Assembly (NCBI GenBank): GCA_009809945.1
Contig: WTPW01001089.1
Span: 172,865 to 236,864 of the forward strand
Direction: 5' to 3'
Source of the DNA: Gigaspora margarita
Lineage: Eukaryota; Glomeromycota; Glomeromycetes; Diversisporales; Gigasporaceae
DNA length: 64,000 nt
Shown here piece by piece: positions 21,841 to 33,843 of the stretch. Positions within the stretch are counted from its first letter, which is position 1; each line of letters opens with the position of its first letter. The translations under genes were made by a program, and so were the position numbers. Below the pieces are notes generated by a model. That model did not search any database. It was not told the DNA's origin and saw only the letters and a program-made list of their open reading frames with translations.

Positions 21841-22029
21841 TTAACAATTAAATTTGCTATTATTTTATTGAAAAATAAAATTCAATTGCTTATTAAAATT
21901 CAATTCATGTTATCATTAATTAATTGAATTTAATTCTGTAAATTATATTAAATCAATAGTATTTTATAAAATAAAGTTAAAATCAATTTAAGAGCTTCTT
22001 ATATTCTCAAACTTGCTAAAGTTATTTTA

Positions 22030-22180
22030 GAGAAGTGACAAAAATTAGGTGATTTTTTAGGGAGAGAAGGGAATAAAAAATATTGAAATTATATATAAAA
22101 ACCTGACCAAATCTATATTAAAAAGGGGGGAGGAAGTAGGCCTCTAATAAAAAATAATCAGGTGATTAATGACACGGCCC
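22030..22180 (+). mobile_element. PIF/Harbinger-type MITE, 151 bp, TTA duplication
   Basis: TTA lies at 22027-22029 and 22181-22183. The ends (GAGAAGTGACAAAAATTAGG; inverse GGGCCGTGTCATTAATCACC) are imperfect inverted repeats. The paralogous site near 31084-31095 lacks the insertion and keeps one TTA, so the boundaries are read directly. Close copies lie at 35162-35313 (inverted) and 38508-38659. Confidence 0.9.
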
Positions 22181-23412
22181 TTATTATTTCAACTTTTTCT
22201 ATAATGTGATCCAACTCATATGTACTCGATAATTCAAGCCAATTTGGCCAAAAAAAAGAAAGAATCAATATATATGTACTTAAATTATTAAATAAAAACT
22301 GTTTTGATTTTAATGAAGTTTATAGCTTCCCTTTTTATTCTTTTGTTAAAGTTTCTTGTTACAGATTTTCCTATTATGTTGTTATCTAGAAAAAAATATC
22401 CTTTATTATTGACAATTGTCACATGATTGGTGATTTATTATCTCATTTCAAGAATAATATAACATTTGTCTTTAATTTTAATTTAGACAATACAATTAAT
22501 AAAAAATTTGATGAATCTGTAAAAAATCTGATTCTATTAGATTTTTGAACAAATAATAAAAATACAATTATTGGTTTTCTTAAAGAAAAGTTTTACATTT
22601 ACTATATAGAAAATGTGACACATGATAATCAAGATTCATTGTAATTTGTAAAATTTATAAAAAAAAGTTTAGAGATATTACATTTATTGATAATTATTAT
22701 AAAAAGTAGATCGACGTTAAGAACAATAAAAATTAATTAGTAATTCACCATAGAATTTTACATTTGCAAATTAATATTAAATTTTTATTTTTTCTATTGT
22801 CAACTATTTTTTTAACTAAGCCAAAAACTATTTTAATTTATTATTAAATTTCTTAGAGAAAAAAGAGTTTACAACTATAAATATGTAAAATGAACTTTTA
22901 ATAAATTATATTTTAATCATGCTAAAGCTTATAAGTATATTTAGTAAAGTTTACAATTTTAATAGAGTTGAATAAGTTTAGTATCTTAAATTCACATATT
23001 TTAATCACTTTCATATTGATTATATTAGTTTTTCTAGTTAATCCTCTAATTTCATTTTGATACAACATCAAATATTAATTGTTGTATTGCAAGTTAATTT
23101 GCTATATTTGGATAACTATTACAAAATTTTCTTACAACGCAGCTTAAATGGAATTTGGTTTCTTTCTTTTTCAAATAAAAACCCTCCAGAATTTAATATC
23201 ATTCTAAAATTCTTTTAGTACTAGTGATAGAAGTTTTATATAAAAGTGTTAATAAAAAGAAAATCTGATTTAATTTTATTTTTTAAAGTAAACCAATTTG
23301 ATAATGAAGAAGAATTAATCCTGCGAGAAAGATAGATTCAATCTTACAATTTTTTTATGTTCGCTTGTTTCTTTAGTTCTCTATTTGTAGTGTAAAAATA
23401 AAAGTTATAATA

Positions 23413-23832
23413 CAGTGCACGATACTTAAAGACTAAAATCACGTGACTTTGTCCCATTTTGAAAAATTTTATATTAAATTTTGATGTTTTGTTGATTTCC
23501 TACATTTTTGATTGGCTAAAATTTGATTTTTATAGTTTAATTTGCTAAAATCTGATTGGCTAAAAATTTTTTAAATTTTTAATTTTTAAAATTGACCAAT
23601 CATAGGAGACAAAGTCACATGATTTGTCCCATTTTTGGCACTTTTTTTATGTATCATATAAAAATTAAATATCTATAATATGTCATAACTTATAATTTTT
23701 TAAAAAACAAAGCCGTTAAGTTGTAGTAAATTAACTAAGCTACAAATTAGCAGCTTTCTTTTTTTGAATATCTTTTCTGTATCAAGAGCTATTAGCTTTT
23801 AAAATTATTTAGTCTTTAAGTGTCGCACACTG
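23413..23832 (+). mobile_element. TA-flanked MITE, 420 bp, copy A
   Basis: The ends CAGTGCACGATACTTAAAGA and the inverse TCTTTAAGTGTCGCACACTG are flanked by TA at 23411-23412 and 23833-23834. The paralogous locus near 32295-32310 has an empty site. The interior contains two GGGACAAA(T) blocks and GATTGGCTAAAATTTGATTT. A second, inverted copy is at 26671-27078. Tc1/mariner-like class is inferred from TA and the CAGTG ends. Confidence 0.9.
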
Positions 23833-24050
23833 TATAATTTCCATAATGATATAATTTACGGACTTTGTAATAAATAAAATTTAAGCAAATTTTTAGCGTA
23901 AACACATTCAAGATTAGCTAATTATTTTATAAGGCTGATAGCATATTCCTTTTCTGAATTATTAGCATTTATTTTATTATAATTTTGATTCCATTGAATA
24001 AATTATAAAGGATTTGATATTAATGTTTTTTTTAAAACTTTTAGAATTAG

Positions 24051-26180
24051 AGGCCAATAGAACAAACATAGTAAATATAACAACCCTGGTTTTAATAGTC
24101 AGATGGGTTTTCAAAAATTTTTTTTAAAAATTTTTTAAAATTTTATATATTAATTTTAAATAAAAGTCCAGGTGGCAGGTTATTTTTTTTTCTCAAGTTA
24201 TAAGAAACAAAAAATTAACTTTATTTGTGTTAATTGTTTTTATTATTTAATACCCATATATAGAAATTTGGTAAATTTTTTTGTATATGCATTTAGATAT
24301 TATTTGTTAAATGAAAACCTGAATTTTTATCTAAAATACAGGTTTCCTTATATAGGGTCATCTAAAGCTAGGTGTGTTCACATGAAAAGTCAATCAAATT
24401 ACAATAAATTTGATCTTTGCTTGATGAGACAAAAACAAAGAAAAAAAGTAAAAATGCCAAAAATACAAGAAACAAGTGTCTAAACCTGTCTAGAATCATG
24501 TGATTGTTGGAAATGAATTACTAAAAGATTATCTTTTTTTTAGAATAATTATAGATAAGTGCAGATAAAAGCATAAATAAAAAATGTCAGGAAGGCAATT
24601 CTACTTATGAACAAGCCCTAGTGCAAACCCCTAATTAACTCCTATCCTAATTTTAATTAATTAATAAAAACATATAAACGTGCCTCTCTATTGAATTACT
24701 ATACAAAAACTTATAAAATATTCTAAAATTGAGTATAAGAGCAAAGAATAAATTACTAAACAAATCTAATAAATGTTCTTAAATTGAGTAATAAGAGTAT
24801 AATGTGAAGTAAAGAAATTAATTTTTTACAAAAATTTAAAATTTGAATGCTTAATATATTGCAACTAATAAACAGTACACTAGGAGCCTTGACCAATTAT
24901 CTCTGAATGGTTATATTTATTGAAGGTCTTGCCAATACTATATGTTTATTACTTTTATAAAACCTAAATAAATAAGCTTTTGTAAAAATAGATTTTAGAT
25001 ATTAATATATAAAATATTGATTTTATTTGAAAAAAAAATCAAAGAAGAAAACTCTCATTCGGTTCAAGATAAAGAAAAATTTAATTAACAATTAATAAAA
25101 GTAAAATAGAGTAACAATTAATATCAAAAGTAAAATTGGTTATTAAAATTGGTTGACATTTATTATGTAAATATATAATAAATTTAGAGAATATCAAATG
25201 GCTTAAAATTGATCAAATCCAAAAAGAATCATAATTATATATATCTTTTAAAATAATTGAAACTCCAAAAAGAAGTTGATCATCATATAAATTAATTGCG
25301 TTTAAATTTAGTTGAGTAGGAAGTGGTAGTAGAGTTTTGCTTAAATCTAGTATAGGAAGTTGTGAGATTAAATCTAGCTGAGAAAATTGTGATTCAGCTT
25401 TGTTTAAATCCCACAAATTATTAGTAATTATTTTGTCAGTTAATTTACTTTGTTTATTATTAATTTTGAAGTATTAAAGCAATTGTTAAACTAATAAGAT
25501 AAAAGTATTCTAATTAAAGAATTTGGTTGTAAATAAATTTTTGATTAAAAATTTTGACATTTAATCATGTATTCTTTAATTAAAGGTAAAATGAGTATGA
25601 TTGCAAAAAAGTATATGTGGATATTAACTTGAGATTAGAGAAAAAAGATAGTTTTTCTTATTTAATAATAGTGATTTCAACGCATCAGGTTCTTACTTTA
25701 AATAAGGATAAGCAAAAAACTCTTGACAAAATATTATATAACAATAATGTAGGAATTGATCATTCACATAATACTACTGTAGCCACCAAATGCAATACTT
25801 ATGATCAATTTATATTTGAAATTAGAAACAAAGAAAGATGGATTGAAAATACCAGAATATTTAAATTCAAAAAATATTGAAAAATAAGAAATCTTTTTTT
25901 AAGTTTCAGAATTAATAAATGCTTTTTGTAAATTAGAGGCATTGTATCCTTTTGAAATATTCTCACTACTCTTCGGACAACTAAAATAAATTTTGGTAGA
26001 ATTGAAATTAATTTGAAATTTGGTTAAATATTACTTGAAAATAATTTGAGCATTCTAATTGAAATTTAATAATTGAATTGTTATAAGGGGTTTCAAAGGA
26101 AGTGCTTAACTAAGAGAATATGTAATAATAATATTCCAATCTATTGAAAGTTAGTGAAAACAAATTTTCTGCTTATTCAC
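24051..26180. other. AT-rich stretch, unsupported small ORFs
   Basis: ORFs at 24172-24483 (plus), 25213-25416 (minus) and 25617-25880 (plus) show no recognised motif. The last (87 codons, containing NNNVGIDHSHNTTVATKCNT) has the most protein-like composition and could be a fragment of an unknown gene. No repeats or RNA genes were identified. Confidence 0.3.
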
Positions 26181-26196
26181 ATATTGAATAATTGTT

Positions 26197-27363
26197 TTTT
26201 TTTTTTTTTTGGTTTAATGGTCTTCTACTTGGCCGACAAGGTCTTTATTGATATTAATGATAATTATTACATTAACGAGTATACAACTAGCTACACATGC
26301 ACTTTTGGTGCCTAACTTAACTAGTCCGCTCTAAGGTTCTACACTAGTTGCTATACCTGCAGACCAACTACGGGACCTGCCTATTCAAATACTCTGGTCC
26401 ATGCTTTTACCCATTACTTTTGCTCATTAATTGCAATGATTACCGGGATTATTTCAAATAGGGCCAGTTAGCTTAGGGCTACTTTATCCTTGTAGAACTA
26501 GCCAGCCTACCCAAGTATGTGTCCCAATCCTGTATTGAGATAGTCTTCAGAAACTGGGCGCCATGGCATTAACCAATACTTGCAGTCAGGGATTATCCTT
26601 AAACTGCTATAGCTTCCTTATACTGCCCTTATAAGATTTGTTCTGATCCCGGTACTGACCTTTTTTGGTACAGTGCACGACATCTAAAGACTAAAATAAT
26701 TTCAAAAATTAATAGCTCATGATACAGAAAAGATATAAAAAAAAGAAAGCCGCTATATTGTAGCCAAGTTAATTTACCACAACTTGTGGCTTTATTTTGA
26801 AAATAATTATTATATATTCTTGATTTATAANATTTTAAATNTGNNCAATTTTTATATNATANGTTAAAAAATNAACAAAAATNGGACAANTCACATGTTT
26901 TGGCCTTTGTTTATTGGCTAATTTGTAAAAAATTTGTTAAATAATAAAATTTTAGTTGTTAAAAAAAATTTTTTTTAACCAATCAAAATACAAGAAATTA
27001 ACAAAACATCAAAATTCATTATAAATTTTTTCAAAATGGGACAAATTATGCATTTTAGTTTTTAGGTGTCGCACACTATAGCACCGTCAGAAATTGTCTA
27101 ACTACCTTCTTACTCAGGACTTGCCAAACAGGTTTTTGATTTAACTGATTCCTTGGATTTGTTAGTGTAACAATTACACTTATGCCCGAAAGCTTCCATT
27201 CTAGATGGTAGAACCAAGATTACAGGTTATATACCCAACTGCTATGAGAAAACCAGTTACCAAACACAGGTCTTTTTTTCAAAGCATCACCGATAGGATT
27301 TGAACTCTCAACCTGCTGCTTAGAAGTGCCAACTTAACAACTTTTCTAAGTTACCACACTCTT
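26197..27363 (-). mobile_element. tRNA-derived SINE with nested MITE
   Basis: On the minus strand the element starts at a tRNA-like head (about 27363-27280), with a B box GAGTTCAAATCCTAT and an A-box-like GTTGTTAAGTTGGC. It ends in poly-A (poly-T at 26195-26210 on the plus strand). A 16-bp duplication, ATATTGAATAATTGTT, flanks it (26181-26196 and 27364-27379), typical of target-primed insertion. Without the MITE at 26671-27078 it is about 760 bp. A central block of about 110 bp (about 26285-26395) is shared with the SINEs at 50343-50984 and 48987-51310, although heads and tails differ. Confidence 0.85.
26671..27078 (-). mobile_element. TA-flanked MITE, 408 bp, copy B inside the SINE
   Basis: The ends CAGTGCACGACATCTAAAGA and the inverse GGTGTCGCACACTA match the 23413-23832 element. 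The interior runs in the opposite orientation. TA flanks are at 26669-26670 and 27079-27080. Several ambiguous bases (26831-26889) mark a region of mixed calls in the assembly. Confidence 0.85.
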
Positions 27364-27492
27364 ATATTGAATAATTGTTAATTATAATGCAGTTTTGAAT
27401 CTAATAATGCATAATTACAGTATTCATAATATTACAACTCATAGACTTTTGAATTCTCAAAATTATCTAAAATTAATAATTGTTGTATAATA

Positions 27493-29405
27493 CAGTCAGG
27501 GAATATACCAAATTAGGATAATGTAGATCACTCCTTTTACGGCAACAAAATATCGATCAGACTATTCTAGATTCCTACATGTGATCATCAGCTCTGTGCG
27601 ACTACAGGACTAGCCAATAAAATTTCAAGAATTTTTATTACTGTACGCCAGCATAGTTTCAATTCCCGACAGCATTTTCTTTAGTCTGACTTTTACGTAC
27701 GTACATACCAGTACAACGGCAATGGAGATTTAGATTAATAACTCCATACAATGATATTGTTTTGCCAACTGCATGGGTTATTAAAGAAATCACCATTTAT
27801 TGATATAGATTCAAGCGGACTTAAAGTGAATTCTACGGGTAATATGAAAATGAGGATCTTGCAGAAACATCTTTATCAAATATCTTTCGGCGTTTTATCG
27901 TGTAGAATCTCAAAGTTCACGTAGTCAGGAAGGGCTTGCTCTTGTCAAAGAACTTATTATACAACATGTTGGGGTAAGGAAATCAAGGATTTAAAAAACC
28001 AACCCCAAATTTTAAGTGAAATTAATAAAAATTCTGCTGACCGACTGACTACTGCTAACGAGAAAAACATTTTACTAGAAAACTGAGTACAAAAAGGAAA
28101 AGAAAGTAAAAATCTCCTCCAGGCTACTAAAGAAGCTATGGTAGAAGCAACCTTGAAGTTAAAAATTAAACCTGATTTATGTCTGGTGGACGGCAAGAAG
28201 GAAATTATGGAGATATCACTATAGCTTCTAAAGTAAATCAAGGAACGATGTTTAAATGTTGGTTTCTAATAGGATATGAACACTTGCCAAAAAATCAAAT
28301 ATGGTTTGCTTGCGATAGCCAAGATGCTTTAAAAGTTTTAAAAAAACTTAACTTAGCAGCAATAATTTATAATATTTAGATTTATATTTAATGATAAAAT
28401 TTATAATTTAAAATTTAATTTATAGATAACGTGATGCCAAATACTGTAATATATAGTCCTATCTCCTACTTTACTGTGGCGTTCATTAATTTATTCTTTT
28501 AATTAAAACTATATGTATAGAATTATTTATTTATCTAACTATTTAAAGTACATATATTTATTAAAATAAACGTCTATTTCCACTATGGCTGTTTACTATT
28601 TTCGTCTCCTTTTATAACTTATAATATATAATGGCACAAAAATATTATTGCTAAGTTCCCGAATATATTTTTTGAGTCTGAAAGCTCTACTTTATTTTTA
28701 AAAAAATGTATTAGTTTACTTATTGAACACGATGATTTACAATAGAAGTAAAAATTTGAAATTCTAGCTTACCATCAGATCCTGAAAATTTTCTTGCAAA
28801 AATTTTTCTTAATTTGAAGACTACATTACAAATTTGTTTACTTCTTATTCGCTATTTTCAATTATCTGGTAATGATATCGTTGACAAGCGAAACCATAAA
28901 AAATTCTTGAAGCTTTTGGAATGACGGTTTTTACTCCAGAATAACCAGTATCATCCAATCTTGTATTACTTCACTTTCAGTATTACTATCAAGAACAACG
29001 GGACCAGTTTCAACTGCTATAAGTGAAACACATGCTATGTTCGTTTATCGCAGAAGCGTGTTCTTCTCTGGTTGACTTCGGGAATCTAACACTATAAAAA
29101 AATAGTTAAAATATCACAGATTAGCAAGATTAAGTTTCTACATTTTAAAACAACTACTCGAATTTCAACTCTCATTTACTTTTTTGACAAGAGCTAATTA
29201 GCGTGGATTATTGTGGATTATTTAAACCAGGTGTCTTAAACTATATATTCGAAGGTCAATTTGCAGTTAATTATTATAAAAAAAATTTTTTTGTCAATGT
29301 ATGACTTTAAGCAATTTTGTGGCTTGTAAGAGCCAATAAAATTCAAGAATTCATCTGTAGATCATTCTAGAATGCAGCTTCCTAATTTGGTATATCCCCT
29401 GACTG
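27493..29405. mobile_element. 1.9-kb TA-flanked transposon carrying a histidine-kinase fragment
   Basis: The ends CAGTCAGGGAATATACCAAA and the inverse TTTGGTATATCCCCTGACTG (one mismatch) are followed inward by TTAGGA. TA flanks lie at 27491-27492 and 29406-29407. CCAATAAAATT(T)CAAGAATT occurs near both ends in direct orientation. I see no transposase motif; the recognisable coding content is the host-type kinase fragment at 27870-28378. It looks like a non-autonomous pogo/Tc1-like element that acquired host sequence, though insertion into a resident pseudogene's locus cannot be excluded. Confidence 0.75.
27870..28378 (+). pseudogene. Hybrid histidine kinase fragment (HATPase_c region)
   Basis: In one frame, FYRVESQSSRSQEGLALVKE then LIIQHVG corresponds to the F/G-box part of a fungal GHKL ATPase domain (family FYRVE..SHEGTGIGLALVKELI..HGGDI); the GTGIG loop is missing here. 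After about 200 bp with stops, YGDITIASKVNQGTMFKCWF plus LIGYEHLPKNQIWF matches the end of the ATPase domain and the start of the linker to a receiver domain. A frameshift separates IFRRF from YRVES. It lies within the transposon at 27493-29405. Confidence 0.7.
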
Positions 29406-29569
29406 TAATATTAAGTATATTATTTTTTATTTTAAAGTAGACTTAAATACTTATATGATGGCTTATTGTATTGCAAATTGATTAAATTTTATTTTATTGT
29501 ACCCAGAAGTATATTAGAAAAGTCTTAAATAAAAGCAACCCATTATTTTTTTCAAAATCTTAAAAAAAA

Positions 29570-30440
29570 CATGTTTGAAAACAAAGCAATTAAATTATTA
29601 TTTCGCAATAAATTTTATGTAACTGAAGTTAAAAAAATTCTATACCAATATTGAAAGTCTCTTTCAGAAAATACTATTATTATCTGATCATATGGGATAA
29701 AAACTCTATTTTGAAAAAAAGCTTGTTAAATGTAAAAAAAGAAATGATATGCTTTTACAAAATTGAACATGTGAATAATGATGTTTAATCAATACTTGTC
29801 TATAAATCTAGTTTTAAAAAAATATCAATGCCATCAACAAAAAAACATACCTAAAATAAATTTCTCTACTCAAAGCACAAAGGAAATCATTAACTTCCTA
29901 AAGAATGACATTTATAATAAATATACAACTAAGTATAATATTCAGATAGAATACAAAAAAAGTTTTATACAGCTTATAAAAATCAATGTAGAAAAAGCTA
30001 ATGATATTGTTAAATAATTTGAAAAGTGGCAATCCAATCTCGAACAATTTAACAAAACAATTAAATTCCTTGACTTTGAGAATCAATCATTATTTGAATC
30101 CTCAATTGAAAAAATCAGTAAAATTGCATATAATACAGAATTAGCATTCAACAAAAATGCTTTCAATTTTCTTATAATATACTTTAAATATGCTAAAGAT
30201 GAAAAATCTCTTTATAAACACTATAAATTATATTCAGAAGGTTTATTTAATCAAATCAATTTTTGCCAATGACTATAAGCTATATAAAATAAATAAATTA
30301 ATAAATTTTATATTAAACTATATAAATTTTTATTTAGAAGTTTTAAATCTAGTTTTTATGTTTTTTCATTACAATTTAATTATTTTAATGCTTAGTAATT
30401 TAAAAAAAAGATTCAAGGACTGAATAATCACCCTAAAATT
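29570..30440 (+). pseudogene. Decayed helical protein of unknown family
   Basis: The open stretches read STKEIINFLKNDIYNKYTTK, KKSFIQLIKINVEKANDIV, stop, FEKWQSNLEQFNKTIKFLDF, KISKIAYNTELAFNKNAFNF and more, with stops increasing downstream. It is predicted helical or coiled-coil from composition. I do not recognise it. A similar block (ELIDFLKNNIYDN) appears on the minus strand near 37400, so it may belong to a local family. Confidence 0.4.
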
Positions 30441-30759
30441 TTTGACACACCTAAATTTGACTATATGTAGATCATTACACAATATAGGTGCATCAAACAG
30501 TTGATATCCAATCATATGCACAAATTTTTGAAGATCCTGAAAAAGAAAATATATAGTATATACTGTATTTATAATAGGCCACTTTTAGTTAAAGATTCTG
30601 TAGTTTGCAATTTATAGTGGGTCTAATATTTTTGGAGATTTTGTACACATATATTTATAGTATGATCAAAAACATTTGACTGTAAGTTTCAAAACTAACT
30701 AGATTATATATTTAAGTTTTTCATAGTTCTAGTATTTTACTCAAATCTGCAACAACTTT

Positions 30760-31045
30760 TTATAAATAAACAAGGAATCACAAAAGGAGAAACTGTTCCA
30801 AACTTAACATATGCTAAGCAATTTAATAAATGGTATTCATGCAGTGATTTGATTATGCATCAAAAATAATTGAAATTTTTTTGTTTCTTGATTTGGTAAA
30901 AATATTTATATTAAAATAGTTATGATTTGATTTTTTTTTAATAAAATGATTTCTTTCTTAAATGAGTTGTCTCAAAATTTTAAAAACTTAAAAAACAACC
31001 CAACTTTTGCCGATATTAAAATAGGGTTGGCAATAAAGAAAAGTT
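30760..31045 (+). pseudogene. Truncated duplicate of the Sel1/BTB region
   Basis: 30762-30830 repeats 15970-16035 (Sel1 fragment). 30835-31045 repeats 16455-16680, including the BTB start MISFLNELSQNFKNLKNNP and then a break. About 420 bp present between the two pieces at 16035-16455 is missing. The match stops at the BTB exon, where sequence like 22005 onward begins, so about 5.3 kb of the copy-1 arrangement is absent here. Confidence 0.8.
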
Positions 31046-32510
31046 GAAACCAATTTAAGAGCTTCTTATATTCTCAAACTTGCTAAAGTTATTTTATTAT
31101 TTTAACCTTTTCTATAATAAGATCCGACTCATATGTACTTGATAATTTAAGCCAATTTGGCCAAAAAAAGAAAGAATCGATATATATGTACTTAAATTAT
31201 TAAATAAAAACTGTTTTGATTTTGATGAAGTTTATAGCTTCCCCTTTTATTCTTTTGTTAAAATTTTTTGCTATGGATTTTTCTATTATATTGTTATCTG
31301 AAAAAAAATGATCTTTATTACTGATAATTATCATATTATTGGTAATTTATTATCCCATTTCAAGAATAATATAATACTTGTCTCTAATTTTAATTTAAAA
31401 AATACTATTAATAAAAAATTTGATGAATCTGCAAAAAATCTGATTCCATTAGATTTTTGGACAAATAATGAAAATACAATTATTGGTTTTCTTAAAGAAA
31501 AGTTTTACATTTACTATATAGAAAATGTAATATGTGATAATCAAGATTCATTAGAATTTATGAAAACAAAGTTTAGAAATATTATACTCATTGATAATTA
31601 TTATGAAATAAAAATTAATTAAAATTCAAATAGAATTTTACATTCGCAAATTAATATTAAATTTTTATTTTCTTTATTTTTCAACTATTTTTTAACTAAG
31701 CCAAATACTGTAAAAATTATTTTAATTTATTATCAAATTTATTAGAAAAAAAGATTTACAACTATAAATATATAAAATGAATTTTAATATATTATATTTT
31801 AATCGTGCTAAAGCTTATGAGTATAATTAGTGAAGTTAACAATTTTAATGGATGTACAGTATAAGTTTAGTATCTAATATTCACATATTTTAATTACTTT
31901 TATATACTTGGGTAATGATTATAGTTTTTCTAGTTAATCCCCTAATTTTATTTTTTTTAAATTAATACAACATGATTTTGATACAATATTGTTGCAAGTT
32001 AATTATCATATATTTGGCCTATAATTTAATGGTTACTGGATTGCATTAAATAAAAACCCTCCAGAATTTAATATTATTGCTAAAATTCTTTTAGCACTAA
32101 GTGATAGAAATTTTAATGTAAAAGTGTTAATTAATAGAAAATATGAATTAGAAATCATTAGAAATTAAATTAATTTTATAAACCAATTCGATAATGCAGA
32201 AGAATTAATCCTGTGAAAAAGATAGATTCAACCTTACAATTTCTTTGTGTTTGCTTGTTTCTCTAGTTCTATATTTGCAGTATAAAAATAAAAGTTATGA
32301 TATAATTTTCTTAATTATATAATCAACGGGCTTTGTATTAAATAAAAATTCAAGTAAATTTTTAGCATAAACATATTCAAGATCAGCTAATTCTTTTAAG
32401 CATATTCTTTTTCTAAATTATTAGTATTTCTTTTATTATATAATTTTGATCCCATTGAATATATTATAAAAGATTTGATATTAATGTTTTTTTGAAACTT
32501 TCAGAGTTTT
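31046..32510. repeat. Copy 2 of the duplicated segment (partner 22005-24050)
   Basis: Same order and orientation as copy 1 but without the two MITEs, so it gives empty sites for both. It carries a 104-codon ORF at 31308-31622 that is broken in copy 1, so copy 2 is closer to the ancestral coding state. Confidence 0.8.
31308..31622 (+). CDS. Hypothetical protein fragment, 104 residues
   Basis: ATG-initiated ORF with DNYHIIGNLLSHFKNNIILV, LIPLDFWTNNENTIIGFLKE and KFRNIILIDNYYEIKIN. I recognise no domain. The duplicated copy near 22400-22690 keeps clear protein-level similarity but has stops. Preservation of frame in this copy suggests former coding function; whether it is still a gene or part of a longer spliced one is unclear. 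Confidence 0.4.
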   Translation: MIFITDNYHIIGNLLSHFKNNIILVSNFNLKNTINKKFDESAKNLIPLDFWTNNENTIIGFLKEKFYIYYIENVICDNQDSLEFMKTKFRNIILIDNYYEIKIN

Positions 32511-32664
32511 TTAAATGATGAAAGGCATCATACAACTTTTTTTTTTCTTCAGCATGTTTAAATAAATCACAGATGATATTTAAAAAATTATCTTCTGCTA
32601 ATAGAAGATTATTATCATATATTTTAAAATTCATGTAGTCTTCATTGATATCATTTGATTCCAT
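32464..32664 (-). CDS. Hypothetical 66-residue ORF
   Basis: ATG start, with MESNDINEDYMNFKIYDNNL, DNFLNIICDLFKHAEEKKKL and AFHHLKNSESFKKT. Composition is protein-like and helical, and its C-terminal part overlaps the end of the duplicated segment. No family recognised. Confidence 0.3.
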   Translation of the reverse strand: MESNDINEDYMNFKIYDNNLLLAEDNFLNIICDLFKHAEEKKKLYDAFHHLKNSESFKKTLISNLL

Positions 32665-32669
32665 TATAA

Positions 32670-33390
32670 TTTTTCTAAAAGAAAAAAATAGTGTATTGGA
32701 TCAATTTTTATATAAATACTAATCAAGAAACAACAATATAATTTTTAATTTACTAATTTTTTAGTTCTTGAATCTGCATCTGATCAAGAAACAACTATGT
32801 AATTTTTAATTTCTAATTTTAATTCTTGAATCTGCATTAAATTTAAATTGTATAATTAAATTTTATTTTAGATATTCTTATTAAAATCACAATATCCAGA
32901 TTTTTTGTATCACTATCTCTATGGAATTCAGAAGGTGTAAAGACAATAAATAAAAAAATAGCTTAATATTAATTTTAATTTAAATAATACTACAATAAAG
33001 TTATTTGTTTTGCAATTACTCTGAAGATCATTTCATGTTCAAATAAATTATATTTTTAAATTCAATTAAGCATATTAATCTGAATTAAAATAATAAACAA
33101 TTTGGTGCTTTTGAATTAATTTTAAATTTTTTAAATCAACAAACCTCAATAGTATTATCGAATAAAATATAAAATTGGATTACTTTTGGTGTTATTGCAA
33201 ACAAAACATCAAAGGAATATTATTGGTATTGAGGATCTTGGCTCTTGATGCAGAAAGACTGGTATGTGAAATAAAATCAGGATTCTTATATACAATAAAA
33301 GGTAATTGATACTTTACAATAAGGCTCACCTATTAAAAATATTAAGCACACTTGCACTATAGTTAAGTATATAAGAATTTGACGTAGAAG
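32670..33390. other. No gene recognised
   Basis: A short direct repeat (ATCAAGAAACAAC..TAATTTTTAATTT..TTCTTGAATCTGCAT) occurs twice at about 32722-32838. Otherwise plain AT-rich sequence. Confidence 0.4.
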
Positions 33391-33394
33391 TATG

Positions 33395-33583
33395 CTATTG
33401 GTAAACCAATATAAAGTTTTTATGCCTTGCTTCTAAATAGTTTTTTAAATTAATATAATCTGATCCTCTTTTTTGGATTATCAGCTGTGAACATAAATCA
33501 CAGTGATACTTGTTGTTATCTGCAGGTCGAAAAAAGGCCTCTACGTAGCATTTGTTTGAAACTTTTGCACTTATTGCAATCAA
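33395..33583 (-). pseudogene. BED-type zinc-finger fragment
   Basis: FRPADNNKYHCDLCSQLIIQ, then NLKNYLEARHKNF: a C-x2-C pair, a short spacer and a downstream H, as in BED fingers of hAT-family transposases and derived proteins. The final H/C ligand is not visible and no transposase core follows, so it is a fragment. Confidence 0.45.
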
Positions 33584-33843
33584 TTTAAAAATAAAGACTA
33601 TTTCAGTATATGTTTTAAAAAAGAAAAAAAAAATACTTATTCATTCATATAGGCTTTTTTTTATAAGTTTTTTTTTTTATTTGTTTAATAATATGGTCTT
33701 TTTTTTATATGCTTTTTTTTTCTTTATTAAATCATATAGTAACCTTTTTTTGGCAATAATTTTGACATCAAGATCAAGTTTAATTATAATTTAATAATTT
33801 AGATCAAATAATTGCAATTAATTGCCTTCACAATCAATGATTC

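Larger units (their letters stand above)
22005..24050. repeat. Copy 1 of a duplicated segment (partner 31046-32510)
   Basis: Apart from two later insertions (22030-22180 and 23413-23832), this segment matches 31046-32510 in order and orientation. It starts at AATTTAAGAGCTTCTTATAT and ends around GATTTGATATTAATGTTTTT. The partner retains a 104-codon ORF that is broken here by several stops (about 22400-22690). The protein is unidentified. Confidence 0.8.
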
